Program-made: the position numbers and the translations under genes
The notes under the pieces: model-generated
The model's database searches: none
What the model was told of the DNA's origin: nothing
What the model saw: only the letters and a program-made list of their open reading frames with translations
Part shown: piece by piece, positions 21,251 to 33,923 of the stretch
Layout of the letters: every line of letters begins with the position of its first letter
Numbering within the stretch: the stretch's first letter is position 1
Assembly (NCBI GenBank): GCA_001695595.3
Contig: MBPM02000028.1
Coordinates: 310,001-374,000 of the forward strand
Length of the DNA: 64,000 nucleotides
Origin: Plasmopara viticola
Taxonomy: Eukaryota; Oomycota; Peronosporomycetes; Peronosporales; Peronosporaceae
Direction of reading: 5' to 3'

Positions 21251-23233
21251 GCTAGCTGGTCTATACGTAGTACAAAACTCGAGCCCGTATATATTACCAT
21301 TATAAACTGGACGAAACGATGAAATGTATACTACTTTGCAACAACAACACTCTTATATAGCTTAACTTGTCAAAATCTTTACATATTGATTATTGAAGTA
21401 CTAGGATAGGAAAATAAGTGAAGTAAAGAGGCTAAAAAAAAGTCTTACTGATATTTTTGGGCTATTTCGTTTGGGCGGGCGTCGGCCGATGCCCCACTAT
21501 CGGAAAAAATCAAAGGATTTTCTTGTTTGCATAGCATCAAGAGTATTGTCACTGTTCTTAGGATCGAGGTGAATCTAGGTGAAGGCTTCTCAATTCCGTG
21601 CAATGTTTGGGGCCTACACGTGGATATAATGTATGACTTCATTTGGAGTAGGATAAGCTAAAGCGCCGAAAACTCTTGAATGATCAAAGCAGCCTAGGTC
21701 CTTGATTAGAGCTTACGTAGGTCGTGGAAGTATTTCTGTTGGAATGAAGAGCCGCTATTGCCCAGTACTGAACGGAGTTGGTCAACGTGTTGGACAAAAA
21801 ATATCGTGATTGGGCATCGATGATGCTAAAAAAACGAGTCCACAACGTGGCGTGGCAGATAAACAACTTACTAGATATTAAAAATTCAGCTGTGATGAAT
21901 GGTGTGGAGCTGCTGGTGAACTAGTGAACAGAGCTAGTAGAGGACAGCACTTGCTCGATGCCTTAATGCGGCGAAGTTTAGTTTTATCCAAGGCATCAAA
22001 GTCGAGGCCTTGCCGATAAACGTTGGGCACGTAATTCAATCAGCATTAATAGCGATTGCTACATACGAGGTATGGGTGGCTGAAGCCAAGCGAAGTCATG
22101 ACGATGCACACGTTTACGCTTATTGTGAAATGCTCTCACCACATGTCATATTATGTAAGGTAAGCTATAGACCAAGGCATCGAGGGCGGGGCCCCTGACA
22201 GTCCACATCAAGTAGTTAAAAGCTCACTGAGCAGCTTGTCATAGTCAGCATTTACTGAATGTCTGATATGACATAGTCCACCCAAAATTGTGACTTCTGG
22301 GAGCGGAAATTTTACTGAGCGGAGCTCTAATCATGATACTTTAATATGGTCATCGGTACTCCGAGGCTATTTTTTCTCACGACTCGGTGGAAAAAGTAGC
22401 CTTGTTTAAAACGCTGAAACCACGAGCTGAGCTTATCCCGTGATATCTGCGAAAACAAAGGTCATGGGAGTATGATAGACTAGACAACAGGTCGCAGGAT
22501 AATAATTAGGCGGTGGTCGATGACGAGTCCCCATTTAAGTGAACTCGTACCGAAAGCACTAACTTTGACGTCATTTAAATAGCAGCAAAGTGCGAGCAGA
22601 AAGAACAGTCTTTTCTAATTGCTTGCCTAGTGTTCAAATGTCTTCTATTGTCCTTCGATACTTCATAAGTTTTGGGTAGACCGGAATGGGTCGCAATTCG
22701 GCATCAGACCTTCGCTCTTTCAAGCCGCTAAACAAGCACATGAAATAGAGCTCACAACGTGAATGCGAGAAAGTCGCTATTCGATGGTCAAAGTGGGCTC
22801 GCCGGGCACGAATATGTAGTTCACCCGCGAATTGACAATGGATGAGGGACATTTTGCTGCTACTGCATTTTTTGCTCTTACTTTTCCTGCGCCCCAATGA
22901 GGTAATCAATGTTTGGTTACAATATATATTTGCCTCATCAGGAAGAAGGCGTAAAGAGTGCATGAGGTACGATGGTCACGTAGAGCGCCCGGTGTGCGAC
23001 ACACAGGCTTGCAATTGTGAAGCTCAAGTGAGTTAATTTATAAACTGCACCATCAAAGGTGCTTTAATTTGATGGTGAGGACCGCAGGCTCACGAGCAGG
23101 TTTTGTACTTGTTGAGTTGAGCGCTCTCACTTTTTACCTTTTGGTGCCGAAGTTAGTGGGTCGTGTTCGATCGCATGGTTTGAGGCATGCTACATTTTAG
23201 CAAAGGTGGTCCTTTCACGTGACGCAAACGTAA
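21251..23233. other. Gene-poor spacer
   Basis: Only short, unsupported frames are present. A minus-strand frame at 22634-22963 is open for 109 codons but has no recognisable motif, and its composition does not look selected. Confidence 0.35.
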
Positions 23234-23419
23234 TCAATTTTCAACTAAGTCACTCTTTGACGACAAAGCGGACTTCCATTGGTATTCCGCGTGGTATATG
23301 GACATTGTGAGCTTGGCTTGTGTCTTACAAGTGGTGGCTGCGTCAGACCTTGACAATGCACTAGGTGCAGAATAAGGAAGCAGTACTGAGCTTAATAAAG
23401 CAGACAAAAAATGAATCAT
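23234..23419 (-). CDS. Possible small secreted peptide or relic of one
   Basis: This 61-codon minus-strand frame begins MIHFLSALLSSVLLPYSAPS, which has the n-, h- and c-region layout of a signal peptide ending near an ALS/RS boundary. The remaining 35-40 residues are polar and lack an RXLR or EER motif and paired cysteines. It may be a small secreted protein, the 5' end of a decayed effector, or chance. Nothing on either side continues the frame convincingly. Confidence 0.2.
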   Translation of the reverse strand: MIHFLSALLSSVLLPYSAPSALSRSDAATTCKTQAKLTMSIYHAEYQWKSALSSKSDLVEN

Positions 23420-25480
23420 AGTTCAATGACCACTGACCAATTGAAATAGTATGATAGATAGTAGTTAGGGAATATTTCTACCAATACTTTATCGATACAT
23501 TTGAGTAATGCTTAGCTTACATTTGAAGTGTGACATTTATACAAGGTCTTGGTATTATGACTAATACTAGCTTTTTTGAACAGGTAGATAGGGATCTGTA
23601 ACTCTCATTGGTGAAAAAAACCAATAAGAACGAACCCACGCTCTCTCTAGGCTATAGCCACGGCATCCTTGTGGCATGACAAGAGAGGTCTATTTAGTAA
23701 TTGGTGAAAGTGACGAAAAGTCTTACACTTTCAGATGAATACCTTCGGCAAGTGAAGCCATTTCACAGCAATCTTTCTCATCTTAGACCCCTTCGCTCTC
23801 TTAGGGGACAAATACCAGGCTAGTACTTGTCGGAGCGCTGGTGGCGCCGTAACCTTTCGAAGTCAAAGGTCAGTGCCAAACATCTGGCAGACGCAAACGA
23901 AATCTTTGCGTTCTCTGCCCATTTAGGTTGAAGGTTCACTCAGAGGTTTGTTTTTCCGAGCGGCTCTTTAGCAGCCAAGCCACTTTCGACACTCGCTGCT
24001 TAAAGCAAAGGTGAAGATTTAAGTGCTGAAGAGGTTTAAGCGCGCGTTATTTTGGGTGCCGTAATAGTCTCTGTGGTAGTTGACTTAGTCATCATTAAAT
24101 CAATTGGCTGATGGAAACCTTCTTTACATGCATTGCCGTTGTTATAAACGACTCTATTTTCTTAACGAAAGTACGAACAGCTCCCACCGTTCTGCAGTTG
24201 GATGCAATTCAAATATCATCAAGAGATGGAATAGGCCTTTACACACAATATAAATTTAAAAAAAACTGGTAGGAATGATGGCTTTTGATGCACGACAGAC
24301 AGCCTTTCGGTATATAAATCAGTATGCGTGAAAAAGTATAGCAAGCAATATGGGTCCCTGCCACAATCACTGTAACATATTCAGTTGCTTACTAACAATT
24401 ATAGGTAGAAGCAAAGAATATATTGCATTGTACAACTTGGTCTTACAAGACCAGGGAACCTAAACAGTAAGGTCGCAACCCTTTTGCGCGTTTCCTTTGC
24501 CCAAGGTGTTGAGTCACATACACTGTATCCTGAACGAGTCAACGCGATGCTGAGCTAGACCGGGCGATGTGATCGCCTACGTTCAATTCCGCTTGCTATA
24601 GCAGCCGACGGTTCGAGAAGTCAGATAACTTTTTTCCATTAAAAAACTGATTCTTCATGTCGTGTTCATTCTCAAGTGTCTCAGAAGCATTAATGCTTTA
24701 AATAGGTAGCCGAACTTTAATGTAGCTACACTCACTTTTGCAAAAGAATGTAAAGCCCGTAGATGCGTGCAGTGTACTGTTGAATTCAAATTCATTTATA
24801 TATAGCTAATCGGAGCACGAATTTGTCGTCTCAGCGCAATCTTTTTTAAGCACAAAGTCGAACCATTTTGCATGTGTAGATGGTCCAGTGTAAACACATC
24901 CAAACGGAAACCCGATGGTAGGAACAACATTTGCCAAACCACAAAGAGAAACATGAATCTCTATCTGATATCTTTGGGTATAAAAGCGATGGTAATATCA
25001 TATCATATCAATACCCCTTAGATACACTGACTGAAACAGTTGCCAAATACACCATCTTGCTTAGGCGGCACACATACCACTTTTGGTTTTAGCCTCTGAT
25101 GAGCCAACGACAACGTCGCGGCATTTGTACAGGCTCTGCCGCTGGTTTAACTTTTCGACAGACCTTAGAATTGCTCACATACTAAGCCATCAGTGTAGCA
25201 AATACGTTGTGGAGCCCAAACAAGCTTTTTCTGCCTTAATGACCGCTAGTTGAGAACTATGTGCCTCCAGAAGTATATCGCACTTCAGCTCTACGTCGCT
25301 CGGAATGACGAAGCAGACTGGATTTTCGAATTTGCTCTAGAGTAGAGCGGATCGCATGCCCAACCCACTGCGATCGCTGTCAAGGGGTAATTAACTTAAA
25401 TTTGACATCCTCGCTTAGGATGAAGAATAGTAATCATTTAATATCTCTGACTACTTTGTTCGTCGCTAAAGCTTAATTTG
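23420..25480. other. Gene-poor spacer, no coding support
   Basis: Stops are frequent in all frames, with no recognisable motif, RNA gene or LTR pair. It probably consists of old repeats beyond recognition by eye. Confidence 0.4.
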
Positions 25481-26870
25481 CCTATATGGGCCACCTAAAT
25501 TTTGGTGCGCATCTACGAGGAGCCAGGCTTGTATTCAACACACCATTTTGCGAAACATGGCAACCACCTTGTTTTTCCTCGAAGAATATGGAGCGTATTT
25601 ATCGCTATTACAGAGGTAGATTACGCACTCGGACCTATAACCGTGCAACAGATGGGCTTGGGGAAGGCCTGCATCGCACTCAACCCTTTTTGGTGTAGTC
25701 AGCGTTAAAAAAAGACTTAAGCTGCTCATCTAGAGAAGGACGGCCACAAGCAGGTTTGCACCTCTGAACTATCGTAAATTTATGGCAACTAACCCTTTGT
25801 CATGAATGGGAGAGTTCCTTTCGGCTCAGTAGGCCTATATCGACTGGACTGAATACTCATGACCGTCCTCAATAAACTACGCATTTAAGCGTCTCAAATG
25901 ACGCTAGACGGCAATTTCGCATTCGATAAAACCGGGGCGATCTTTCGTGGAGGTTTCTTGCTGCTTTGAAAGCCATCCTCGTATTAGCTCTCCTACTATA
26001 GATGGATTGTTCATATATCCAACAGAGGATTTGCAAAAGTCGCATAGCCAGCACTGTAAGTGTGTAGCTGGCCAGGCTTATCAGTGTCTCGGATTTTTTG
26101 GAAGCACGGCGTACTCCAAGCTTAGTCGAAATCTGCGTGAGCCCTATGGCTACTTACAAAGCAATGCAGCAAAGACGCATTTATCGATGCCGGCTTACAG
26201 TTATTCAGACGAGAAGGGTTAACTGTGCACTAGACGACACACTGCGCAGTACGTGCGCTTAAGTGCCACATTAATGGTATCTATGTATGAGTTTGTACTC
26301 AACAATACAATTTGCGCATCAATGGGCTTTTCATCCGTCTACATTATGGCCTTAGACACCCAAGAATCCTTCACGCCGTTCAAAGCACGAAAGGTTCTAT
26401 AATTAGTAAGAAAATGCTCAAAACTGTTTTCATCCTAAGTCTTTGATTCTGGGATGGGCGAAAAAAGCCTATCTGGGTCTTCGCAAAAAGTTGGCACAAA
26501 GCAAACATCATTACAATTGAACAAATCCAAGAATAAGAAAATCGATAAACTTGAGAAAAAAGGTCATCTGAAGGACTACTAAATAGAGTTGGTTCGGTAT
26601 CTACGAACAAAACTAAAACATCGTTTCATCGGATCTTTCACGGTTCTGTCAGGGGCATACATGGGTGTACGATATCGACTTTGCCGAAATCATGTCGACG
26701 CACCCAGCATTAGAAGTGGGGCGTCTCGAGAAGTAATTTGGTTCTCAAACCCGAGACTCATGTGTGTCTTAAAATGCTCATTAAAGCGTCTTCCCCCGCT
26801 CTTCCAAGCTGACAAACAACTACATAGTGCCCATAGCCGCCACCATATTAGCCATGAGGACGAGTGACCG
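25481..26870 (+). pseudogene. Decayed Ty3/gypsy element: integrase and C-terminal region
   Basis: Two landmarks on the plus strand fit a gypsy polyprotein in the right order. At about 26268-26370 the frame reads MYEFVLNNTICASMGFSSVY, matching the integrase stretch usually written EFALNNxxHASTGxSPFxx. At about 26607-26730, KLKHRFIGSFTVL is followed in another frame by STHPALEVGRL, matching the KLxPRFIGPF ... THPxFxVxxLK module after the integrase. Reading frames are broken in several places. Upstream frames at 25486-25698 may belong to the same element but lack a motif. No LTRs were identified. Confidence 0.55.
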
Positions 26871-28366
26871 CCAAATCATGTGACTGTGCGCTTTTGCCCT
26901 GGCCGAGTCTGGAGCTCACTGCAGAAACAAAGATTTTATCGACGCAAATCGATCCGACTGAGTAGCTTATGGGTCGCAATACCATAAGAAAGCATCATTT
27001 TTAAAGAGTCTGTACGCCCCACGAGCCCACCGCAAGCAATCTTGAGTGCGTACACTTGATCGCGCATAAGCTGCTGATCCCTGTAAGAAACAGGCGCAGA
27101 TTTGAGACGGAGGAGGCTTCTATTAATCTTTTTACCCTCTAAGCGCAGCTGCAGTTCTATAGTGTGCGAGTTGTAAGCAGAGTGGCCTTAAAAGCTTCTC
27201 GTGAAGTGGCGCAAATGTCGTGCTTCACAGAATGCATGAGAGCCGCTGAAACGACTCCGTCACGACTTAGTAGACCGTTGTACTTAGAAATTTAAGCATA
27301 GGAAGCTTTGCTGGTAATTAGCAGCCTTTCTCCCGCATGCTGAGAGTGAGCTCAGGCCATGTCATCCATTCTTTAAAAATATTTTGCGCTCGGAGAATTT
27401 TGAGCTGGCTTGGTATTTTTTGCTGAAGCCAATGCATCTCGGAGGTGAGCTTTCTTCGATCCACTAAATAAGCAAGTTGCACTCCGTGTTTGCCAAAGGT
27501 GTGCCCTGACAATATATCTTATCTGGAAATAGACTCCTTTCTTGTGGTGGTGACAGTGCTAGGGAGAGCCTAAATGAAATTCCATTTCAGGATCCGGCTA
27601 CCTTATCGTCGAGCTTCTCACGACGCGTGCTTAATGAATGCTTATAGTTGGTGTAAGGTCGCGCCGGAACAATGGCTGATTCTGAACCAAAATCTGATCG
27701 TGAATGCCGGACAAGGAGTGGGCACCGTAGAGCCCTCGCGGTGCGCAAAGCAGGTGAGCGCATTGCTCGGCATCATGAACTTCATCGGCCGAGTAGTGTC
27801 CTCTTTCTCTTTTCTTCCTCTCCCTCGCTAAAAGATAAATTTGACGTCTTAAAGGATGGCAACCAGCACCGAGGCCTGGGCACAAAGCCTTCTATCCACT
27901 TCATTACCGACTAAGGCCACTTAAATTACCCGAGGATTATCCTCTTTGACCTTGCCCATTTCATCTTGCTCTCGAATCTAATTGACCTCGTCAACGAAAG
28001 CATCTTAGGTCAGCTATTGGACACCCCTGTGCTTCCAAACGAGGTCTTTCCACCTTTCAAAAGTCTGCAATAGCGCAATCTAGAATAGCTTCAATCATAA
28101 TGATGTTACGTCGTGGGACCTTGAACCTTTGGCGTGTCACGAATGGAACGAGTATGCACAGCTTCTAGGTCTGACTTAAGCAGTCCGAATAAAAAACGCA
28201 GCTGTAAAACTCTTTTCATAAATGATTTTGCTTCTCGTAGGTTGATCATACTGTGTCGACACCCACGATTCTTCTATCGAGATAGTTAAAAACCACACTC
28301 AACCTAGCAATCACTCCGTCACCTTCTACACTGACTGCAATGCGTGACGTGCACCTCCTTCTACTT
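26871..28366. other. Spacer between gypsy relic and NEMF gene
   Basis: Short frames occur on both strands (27318-27512 minus, 27574-27831 plus) without recognisable motifs. The last bases are the 3' flank of the NEMF gene, which ends in a Lys/Gly/Ser-rich tail. Confidence 0.4.
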
Positions 28367-31300
28367 CTACCCTTTCTTCTTGGACTGTTTCGACGAACGC
28401 TTTCCTCCACCCTTTTTGCTACCAGCGCTAGAGCCGTGCATCCCCGGCGCCGAGATCTTGACTGGACCGACCATACAATTCACAAGCTCATTCTCTGGAA
28501 TACAACGCATGAGCTCGCGCTGTACGATAACCGGATTCACGTCAGGCTGCGCCTCGTCGTTCGCATCGCTCTGCCGACCAGTCAACTTGCTGGCGTCCTT
28601 CTCGTCTTTCAAGTTGGAGGCAAAAAAGTATTCCATCGCCTGCTTTGCTGCTTTGCCCTTCTTTTGCCCACCTGGAGTCAGTTTCACCTTGTACTTAAAC
28701 TTGGTCAGTGACGCGTATGGCGCGCACATGGGCATTGCGAACAACACGAGGTCGTTCGGCGCTGGCTCACCCACAAACGCGTCAAAGAAATCAGCACCTT
28801 CGGCCTCATCCTCCTGTTCATCCAGATATTTCTCCTTCTTCTCGCGCTGCTGACGTATGTACTCTTCGCTTGCCTCCGTCTTCGTGCTGCCACCACTAAC
28901 TTCGTTGTCAGCTTCTGCTTCTTCCATCGCCTCATTCTCGTTCGTCGATGCTTCGTCTTCTCTTTTATAGACGTGACCCAATGCTTCCATGCACAGACGA
29001 CGATCCTCCTCATCCTGATCTGCGTACTTCTTCATGGCCTTCATTTTGCCTTTCTTACCACGGACACTCTTTGCCTGCACTTTCGGAGTAGACGCCTTGT
29101 CAGGTCTTTTTTCTGGATTGTGCTGTGTACTCGTACTGTGTTCCAGATTGTCGTGCGCTTTGCCCTTCTTAAGATCACGACGCTCCTTTGCAGACAATCG
29201 CTTCTTCCCTTCTCGTTCCATCGGTGGCGCACACACCGCGTTTTCATCATCGAAATCGCTATTCTTTTCGCGTAATTCAACACCGGTTTCGTTCACAACC
29301 TGGTGCGTGATCAATAGGCTCTTGTCTGGCACAGACTCGAGAACTTTTGATGTTTGCCTTAGATCCACATCCTCTCCTTCCGACTCCTTGCCTACTTCTT
29401 CAACGCCGTCAGACGTATGCAGCGCGCTTCTTTTGACTTGTAAGGAGTGATTGCCAACACAGCTTTCGTCAATACGAAAAAGGATCGCCAAACCCATCTC
29501 GAGTCGTGACGGCTGAATAAAGTTCTTCTTGCCTCGAATCATAAAACTACCTGTCGTGAGGTATTCACCTGTAGGAGCGGTCTTTGAGACTTGGTCTGCG
29601 TGCACCCAGTAAGCTCCAGCAATCACTTGGTTGGTCCAAGCGTTACTGCGGCAGACACTCATACACCCTGCTTGCTCCAGCGTGGCCACAGGAATCGGTA
29701 GCACGTCTTCCGTTTTTTTGTCCTTTACGGCGGCATGGTTGCGCACTACGCACGTAGCCGCGCCATGGAGATCAGCGTGGACATACACGTCTCCTTTGCG
29801 CAAATATCGCTTCACCAGCAGCTCATTCTGGTGCGCATCTTTGCCGGCCACAACTAAATACTTTTCACTCGAAAGAAACCAATGAAACTTTTCAAACCAG
29901 AGCGTCTTTCGTCGTTGGTAAATCACATTGCGTTTTGTTTGCTGCTTCTCGAGCGCCTTTTTCGTGTTCTTTTCCGCTAATGCGATCGCCTTGTCCGTTG
30001 CTTCCGTTGCCTTTTTGACCTTTTCGCCCGCCTTTTTTTTCTTCGTGTAAATTTCACGGGCATTCGCAAGAGCCGAGAGTGCCAAATCAATCCAGATAAC
30101 GTGCGCCTCTTTGTCGAGTTCGCCAGTACCGTCGCCTCCGTCCTCATCCTCGCCTTCCTCGTCGGCGTCACAGAGCAAAACAGCCACTCGATTCTTCTCA
30201 AGATCAAGTCGATGGATCAAACTCGCCACCGGATTCCCAGCCTTTTGCTCGTACCGCACGAGTTCCTCCAAGCCACGCCAGTTCATGCCGCTCGCCAACG
30301 CACTGCGAAGAACCAGCAACACATTCTCGACGTCCTGCTGATTCGCTTCAATGAGCTGGGCGTGCCGATAACTCTGTTTCTGCACTTCTTCCAGCTGCGC
30401 CAGCTGTTGCTGCTGGTTCGTTTTCAGCTTCGCAAGCTTCTGCTCGGCTGCCAGCTGGGCGCTCTGTTTCGCCACCTCGGCCGTCGCTGCTTCAAAGCGC
30501 GAAAAGTACTCGTCCACAGCTTCATCAAACGTATAAAAGCTCTTGACCCGCTTATGCTGGTGCTGTGCGTACAAAAACGGCGTAAATTCTTCAAAAATTT
30601 CAGTCGATCCAGCGGCATCTCCTGCATCTTTCAAAATGATAAACCCGCACATGGGCGACTCAGGCTTTGGACCATTGACAGCAACCACCGCGTGCTCTCG
30701 ATCGTCGTCGCCTGCTTCATCGTCCTCCTGGACAGGGATCGGACCATTAAGCGACGTCTGTTCCTTCTGCAACCTCTCCAGCAGCTCCCATCCCTTCTGC
30801 AGTTCGACCAACAACGCCGCCAGTGCCTTCTCTCCAAGCGCAACCAGCTCGTCCACGCTCTTGATCTTGAGCGACGGCGAGATCCCTGCGCTGACGAGGC
30901 AGTGCTCGACAATCACGGGCCCCAATCCTCCAAACGTCGACTCCTTCAGTAACAGCAGCTGTTTCACCGTCGGCACCTTCTTCTTCTTCTTCGACGTGTC
31001 GCCAATAGGCTGCTGCTCAAAAAATTGCTTGTTAAACTCGATGAAATGCGCCGTGGTTTGCCTCTCGCCTTGCTTCGCGTGGTCCCCAAGGACCTCGACA
31101 GGGTACACTTGCTTCACTGCCATCTTGACGTGCTCGTCAAACCGATGCGTGCGCAAGAGCGACAAGATGCGGTAGTTGCCGTCCGTCAGCACAATGTTGC
31201 CCGAGGCATAGAGTTCCAAGATCAAATGGCACGCGAGCGGTCCGTGCCCAAAGGTAAAAGCCACGACGCGGTCGCCTTGGACTTGCGCGAGCGCCGTCAA

Positions 31301-31594
31301 GCGCTTCCCACGCACGTGTTTACGTAACTTCATGGTGAATTGACTCGGCAACGCCCGCGCAGCCTTGGCGTCGCGCGCATACTTGCTCGTGTGGAACCGC
31401 ACTCCCGATTCGAGCAACAGAAAGACCTTGGGAAACGGCGGCTGGTGCAACTTCAGAAGGTACGTCTTGGCCGCACCGCTTTCACTCGGATGCGGGAGGT
31501 CGTAAATGTTGGTCACACGCATGTTGACGACGTTGGCGCGGATACTCCCGACCATGGCGTGGATGTCGTCGATGGACATGCGCGTCTTCTTCAT
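28367..31594 (-). CDS. NEMF: NEMF/Rqc2 homologue, ribosome-associated quality control factor
   Basis: A single 1075-residue frame. NEMF/Rqc2/Tae2 binds 60S subunits that still carry a nascent chain and peptidyl-tRNA after ribosome splitting, recruits the Listerin/Ltn1 E3 ligase and can direct C-terminal tailing of the chain. The NFACT-N domain begins MSIDDIHAMVGSIRANVVNM; the conserved Asp-Arg pair needed for tailing appears as D108-R109 in GDRVVAFTFG, followed by LILELYASGNIVLTD. A coiled coil with LEKNRVAVLL-type sequence leads into NFACT-R: WFEKFHWFLSSEKYLVVAGK, then KGDVYVHADLHGA. An acidic/basic linker follows, and the NFACT-C domain has LVLFAMPMCAPYASL and KFKYKVKLTPGGQKKGKAA. The domain set looks complete. 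The start is the only family-like ATG. Confidence 0.95.
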   Translation of the reverse strand: MKKTRMSIDDIHAMVGSIRANVVNMRVTNIYDLPHPSESGAAKTYLLKLHQPPFPKVFLLLESGVRFHTSKYARDAKAARALPSQFTMKLRKHVRGKRLTALAQVQGDRVVAFTFGHGPLACHLILELYASGNIVLTDGNYRILSLLRTHRFDEHVKMAVKQVYPVEVLGDHAKQGERQTTAHFIEFNKQFFEQQPIGDTSKKKKKVPTVKQLLLLKESTFGGLGPVIVEHCLVSAGISPSLKIKSVDELVALGEKALAALLVELQKGWELLERLQKEQTSLNGPIPVQEDDEAGDDDREHAVVAVNGPKPESPMCGFIILKDAGDAAGSTEIFEEFTPFLYAQHQHKRVKSFYTFDEAVDEYFSRFEAATAEVAKQSAQLAAEQKLAKLKTNQQQQLAQLEEVQKQSYRHAQLIEANQQDVENVLLVLRSALASGMNWRGLEELVRYEQKAGNPVASLIHRLDLEKNRVAVLLCDADEEGEDEDGGDGTGELDKEAHVIWIDLALSALANAREIYTKKKKAGEKVKKATEATDKAIALAEKNTKKALEKQQTKRNVIYQRRKTLWFEKFHWFLSSEKYLVVAGKDAHQNELLVKRYLRKGDVYVHADLHGAATCVVRNHAAVKDKKTEDVLPIPVATLEQAGCMSVCRSNAWTNQVIAGAYWVHADQVSKTAPTGEYLTTGSFMIRGKKNFIQPSRLEMGLAILFRIDESCVGNHSLQVKRSALHTSDGVEEVGKESEGEDVDLRQTSKVLESVPDKSLLITHQVVNETGVELREKNSDFDDENAVCAPPMEREGKKRLSAKERRDLKKGKAHDNLEHSTSTQHNPEKRPDKASTPKVQAKSVRGKKGKMKAMKKYADQDEEDRRLCMEALGHVYKREDEASTNENEAMEEAEADNEVSGGSTKTEASEEYIRQQREKKEKYLDEQEDEAEGADFFDAFVGEPAPNDLVLFAMPMCAPYASLTKFKYKVKLTPGGQKKGKAAKQAMEYFFASNLKDEKDASKLTGRQSDANDEAQPDVNPVIVQRELMRCIPENELVNCMVGPVKISAPGMHGSSAGSKKGGGKRSSKQSKKKG

Positions 31595-33223
31595 GCTGCC
31601 GCGACCGGATGGACGAGGGTGTGGAGAAGATAAGCATGTGGGGGCTAATTGCCCGGAATTAGGTGTAAAGAGCTGCGTTTTACCGTAAATTACACTCAGA
31701 ATGTGTGTAGGGTTTTCATAAGTTCAATTTGCATTGGAAACCCCGATATGCAATCCTTGTTAACGGTTGTTCGGCGTCCAAGGGTGTTACTTACTGCTTC
31801 CAAACAACATTGGTGTCTATGGTTGAGCCTGTAACGATGCGGTGTTTCTCACAAAGGCTTCACCTGCGCTAAAAGCTGCGGCTGGCAAGCTGGGAGTGTC
31901 TTGCCCGCCAAAGTCCCACTTGTGCGAAGAAGGATCTGAAAAGGCCTCTAAATGCACGACGACGAATTTCGTTCAGCTACAACTTTTCCTCCGCACGATG
32001 GCTTTCAGCTTTATGCGATGGCGAAATGTAGGTGCGCCGCGGATACTCCAGTGACCACTATTCAGGCTCTTTGTCTGCTAAGACTGCATATGAACCATAA
32101 ACTGCCGACAACATTGTTAAAGCGCCATCATCGCTCAGGGGGAACCCAAAACGTGTAAGACTTGTCTTTAGACTGTGGCGAATAAAGAATAGGCGGAGAC
32201 GTCCATGGCGACCAAGATACAACCTGAAGAGGGTGAGGTGAGAAACGCCAGCTTACGGCTCATTGAACGGGCCTTTTCGACAAGCAATAATTTCAACTTA
32301 GTGCGCGATGGGCGTCGCGCCTTATCCGCCAGTGGGTACCGACATAAATCGCCAGCTCTATAAGGTCCACTTACTCTCTGAATAGCGGGTCTGACGAGAA
32401 GGGGGAAGACCTTTTGGATGGGTATTGCGCAGCCGATACAGGCCATGACGCCAAACAAACGCTCATCTACTTCACGTGTGCGAGGGCTTTCCAGAAACTT
32501 CTACTCACACAGCTTGTACAAAAAACGTATTTTCAGCAAGCCATTGCTACGATGCATCTTCATGGCGGCTATACATGTGTTTTTGGCTCCGCACCAAACC
32601 TCACATCAGGGTGTAACTCGGTGTCGTAAGAAATCTAAAAGTCTAGAGCTGTTTTCTCTCGGTCTGATAATACCCTTGGACCTGTGACCACTACAATCTA
32701 AGTGGAAGACTAAATTGAGATTGGATACACCTTCAGGAAGTTACGACCCAAAAACCAATCCAAAGCAAACAAAGCACTTTACGTCGGTGATTTTGGGGTG
32801 CAACTTGTCCACTAGGTAAGTTGGAGACAGCTCATTTCTGAGATGTCGTGGCTATGGTATTGTGCTAAGCCTGGCGCTCAGAGCTTAAATTCCTGGCTCG
32901 AGCTTAAATAACTCCCACCATATCTATAACATATTGATAAAGCACAAAGCTTCCACTACTCCAAATTCCAAATTGCAACGGCTTCACCAAAGATGCCTAA
33001 GCCGCTCAAACGGCTCCCAAGACCTCTGAGAAGCAAGGTAACACCTTTGCTTTACAAGGAGCTTCTGCGCAACTGACCGAATCCGCTCCCGGGGCTGGCT
33101 TTAAAAGTCTCGTCGCGGTGGCACACCCCGAATCCCTGAGGCCCGTGAAGAGAATATGGAGGATCTAGCCATGTATCCCATGAACCTTTCAGTCGAATCG
33201 ACCACCGTACATTAAGAGCAAGA
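31595..33223. other. Spacer between NEMF and the copia element
   Basis: There are short frames only. The segment 33000-33170 is open in more than one frame, with a piece reading KTSEKQGNTFALQGASAQLT, perhaps the edge of an older repeat. The NEMF promoter should lie in the first few hundred bases. No RNA gene was seen. Confidence 0.4.
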
Positions 33224-33513
33224 TGTTGATTTCTGAGCGAAGGGGTGGGGAGCGAAGCTTGCGGGGAGCGAAGAGCGATGAAGGCACTTGAGCTGTTGAA
33301 TGAAAATTCGAAAGTGATTCATTTAATGTTAGTTCTAGTTGATGAGACATGCACTGGCTCTTTCTATCATTCAGTTCGTCTAGTCAGATTCATTCCTTAC
33401 CCGTCCAATCAATCTGCTCGTCTAATTAACGTGCGATCGTATGGGACCAGTTCGGGCTCACCTGTTAATGAATACAGCTGGTATATTGTACCATGACCCG
33501 GTTACCCTCAACA
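33224..33513 (-). repeat. 3' LTR of the copia element
   Basis: This direct repeat matches 41591-41881. Shared blocks include the repeated gggagcgaag units, acttgagctgttgaa, tctttctatcatt and ggttaccctcaaca. On the minus strand this copy is downstream of the RNase H region and is therefore the 3' LTR. Confidence 0.92.
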
Positions 33514-33520
33514 CGCACCC

Positions 33521-33923
33521 TCAACGCAAACACGCGTGGATGCCGAGAGTTGTCATTATTTCCTTGTGACGTGGTCCAGGAAGCGCCTTAGTCATGATGT
33601 CCGCGAGCATGTTGGCTGTCTCGCAGTACTCCAGCTTGACTTCACCGCGTTTTGACTTCATCACGGATGTGATGGTACTTGGCGTCGATGTGCTTGGCAC
33701 GTCCATGGCTCACTGGATTCTTCGTCATCTTGATGCATGACTGAAAATCCTCAAAGATCTTGAGTTTCGGCGTGGTCACATTCGCAGCCGTCAAAATCTC
33801 GTGCAGGAGATGGTGGATCTAATTGCCTTCTTGTATAGCCAGACTCAAAGCAATATACTCTGCTTCGCTGGTAGAGAGCGACAAACTTGACTGCTTCGTG
33901 CTTCCCCAACTGACGGGTGCGTC
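33521..33923 (-). pseudogene. C-terminal part of copia RNase H, 3' of the LINE insertion
   Basis: On the minus strand the frame ending at 33923 reads DAPVSWGSTKQSS and SLSTSEAEYIALSLAIQEGN, the RNase H signature of Ty1/copia polyproteins. A second frame (33706-33521) has KLEYCETANMLADIMTKALP, the usual last block of these polyproteins. The piece between them carries frame breaks. The remainder of RNase H is at 37927 onward, on the far side of the LINE. Confidence 0.85.
33905..33923. repeat. Target-site duplication, left copy
   Basis: The 19-bp sequence cccaactgacgggtgcgtc is repeated exactly at 37927-37945. It encodes copia residues APVSW on the minus strand and marks the LINE insertion point. 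Confidence 0.95.

Noticed and set aside
24540..24620. tRNA-like words (tagctcagc and gttcaattcc)
   Set aside because: The two words are on opposite strands and no cloverleaf can be folded from the sequence between them.
28340..31688. Many plus-strand frames opposite NEMF, up to 283 codons
   Set aside because: They are antisense shadows of a complete, well-conserved NEMF frame and contain no motifs of their own.
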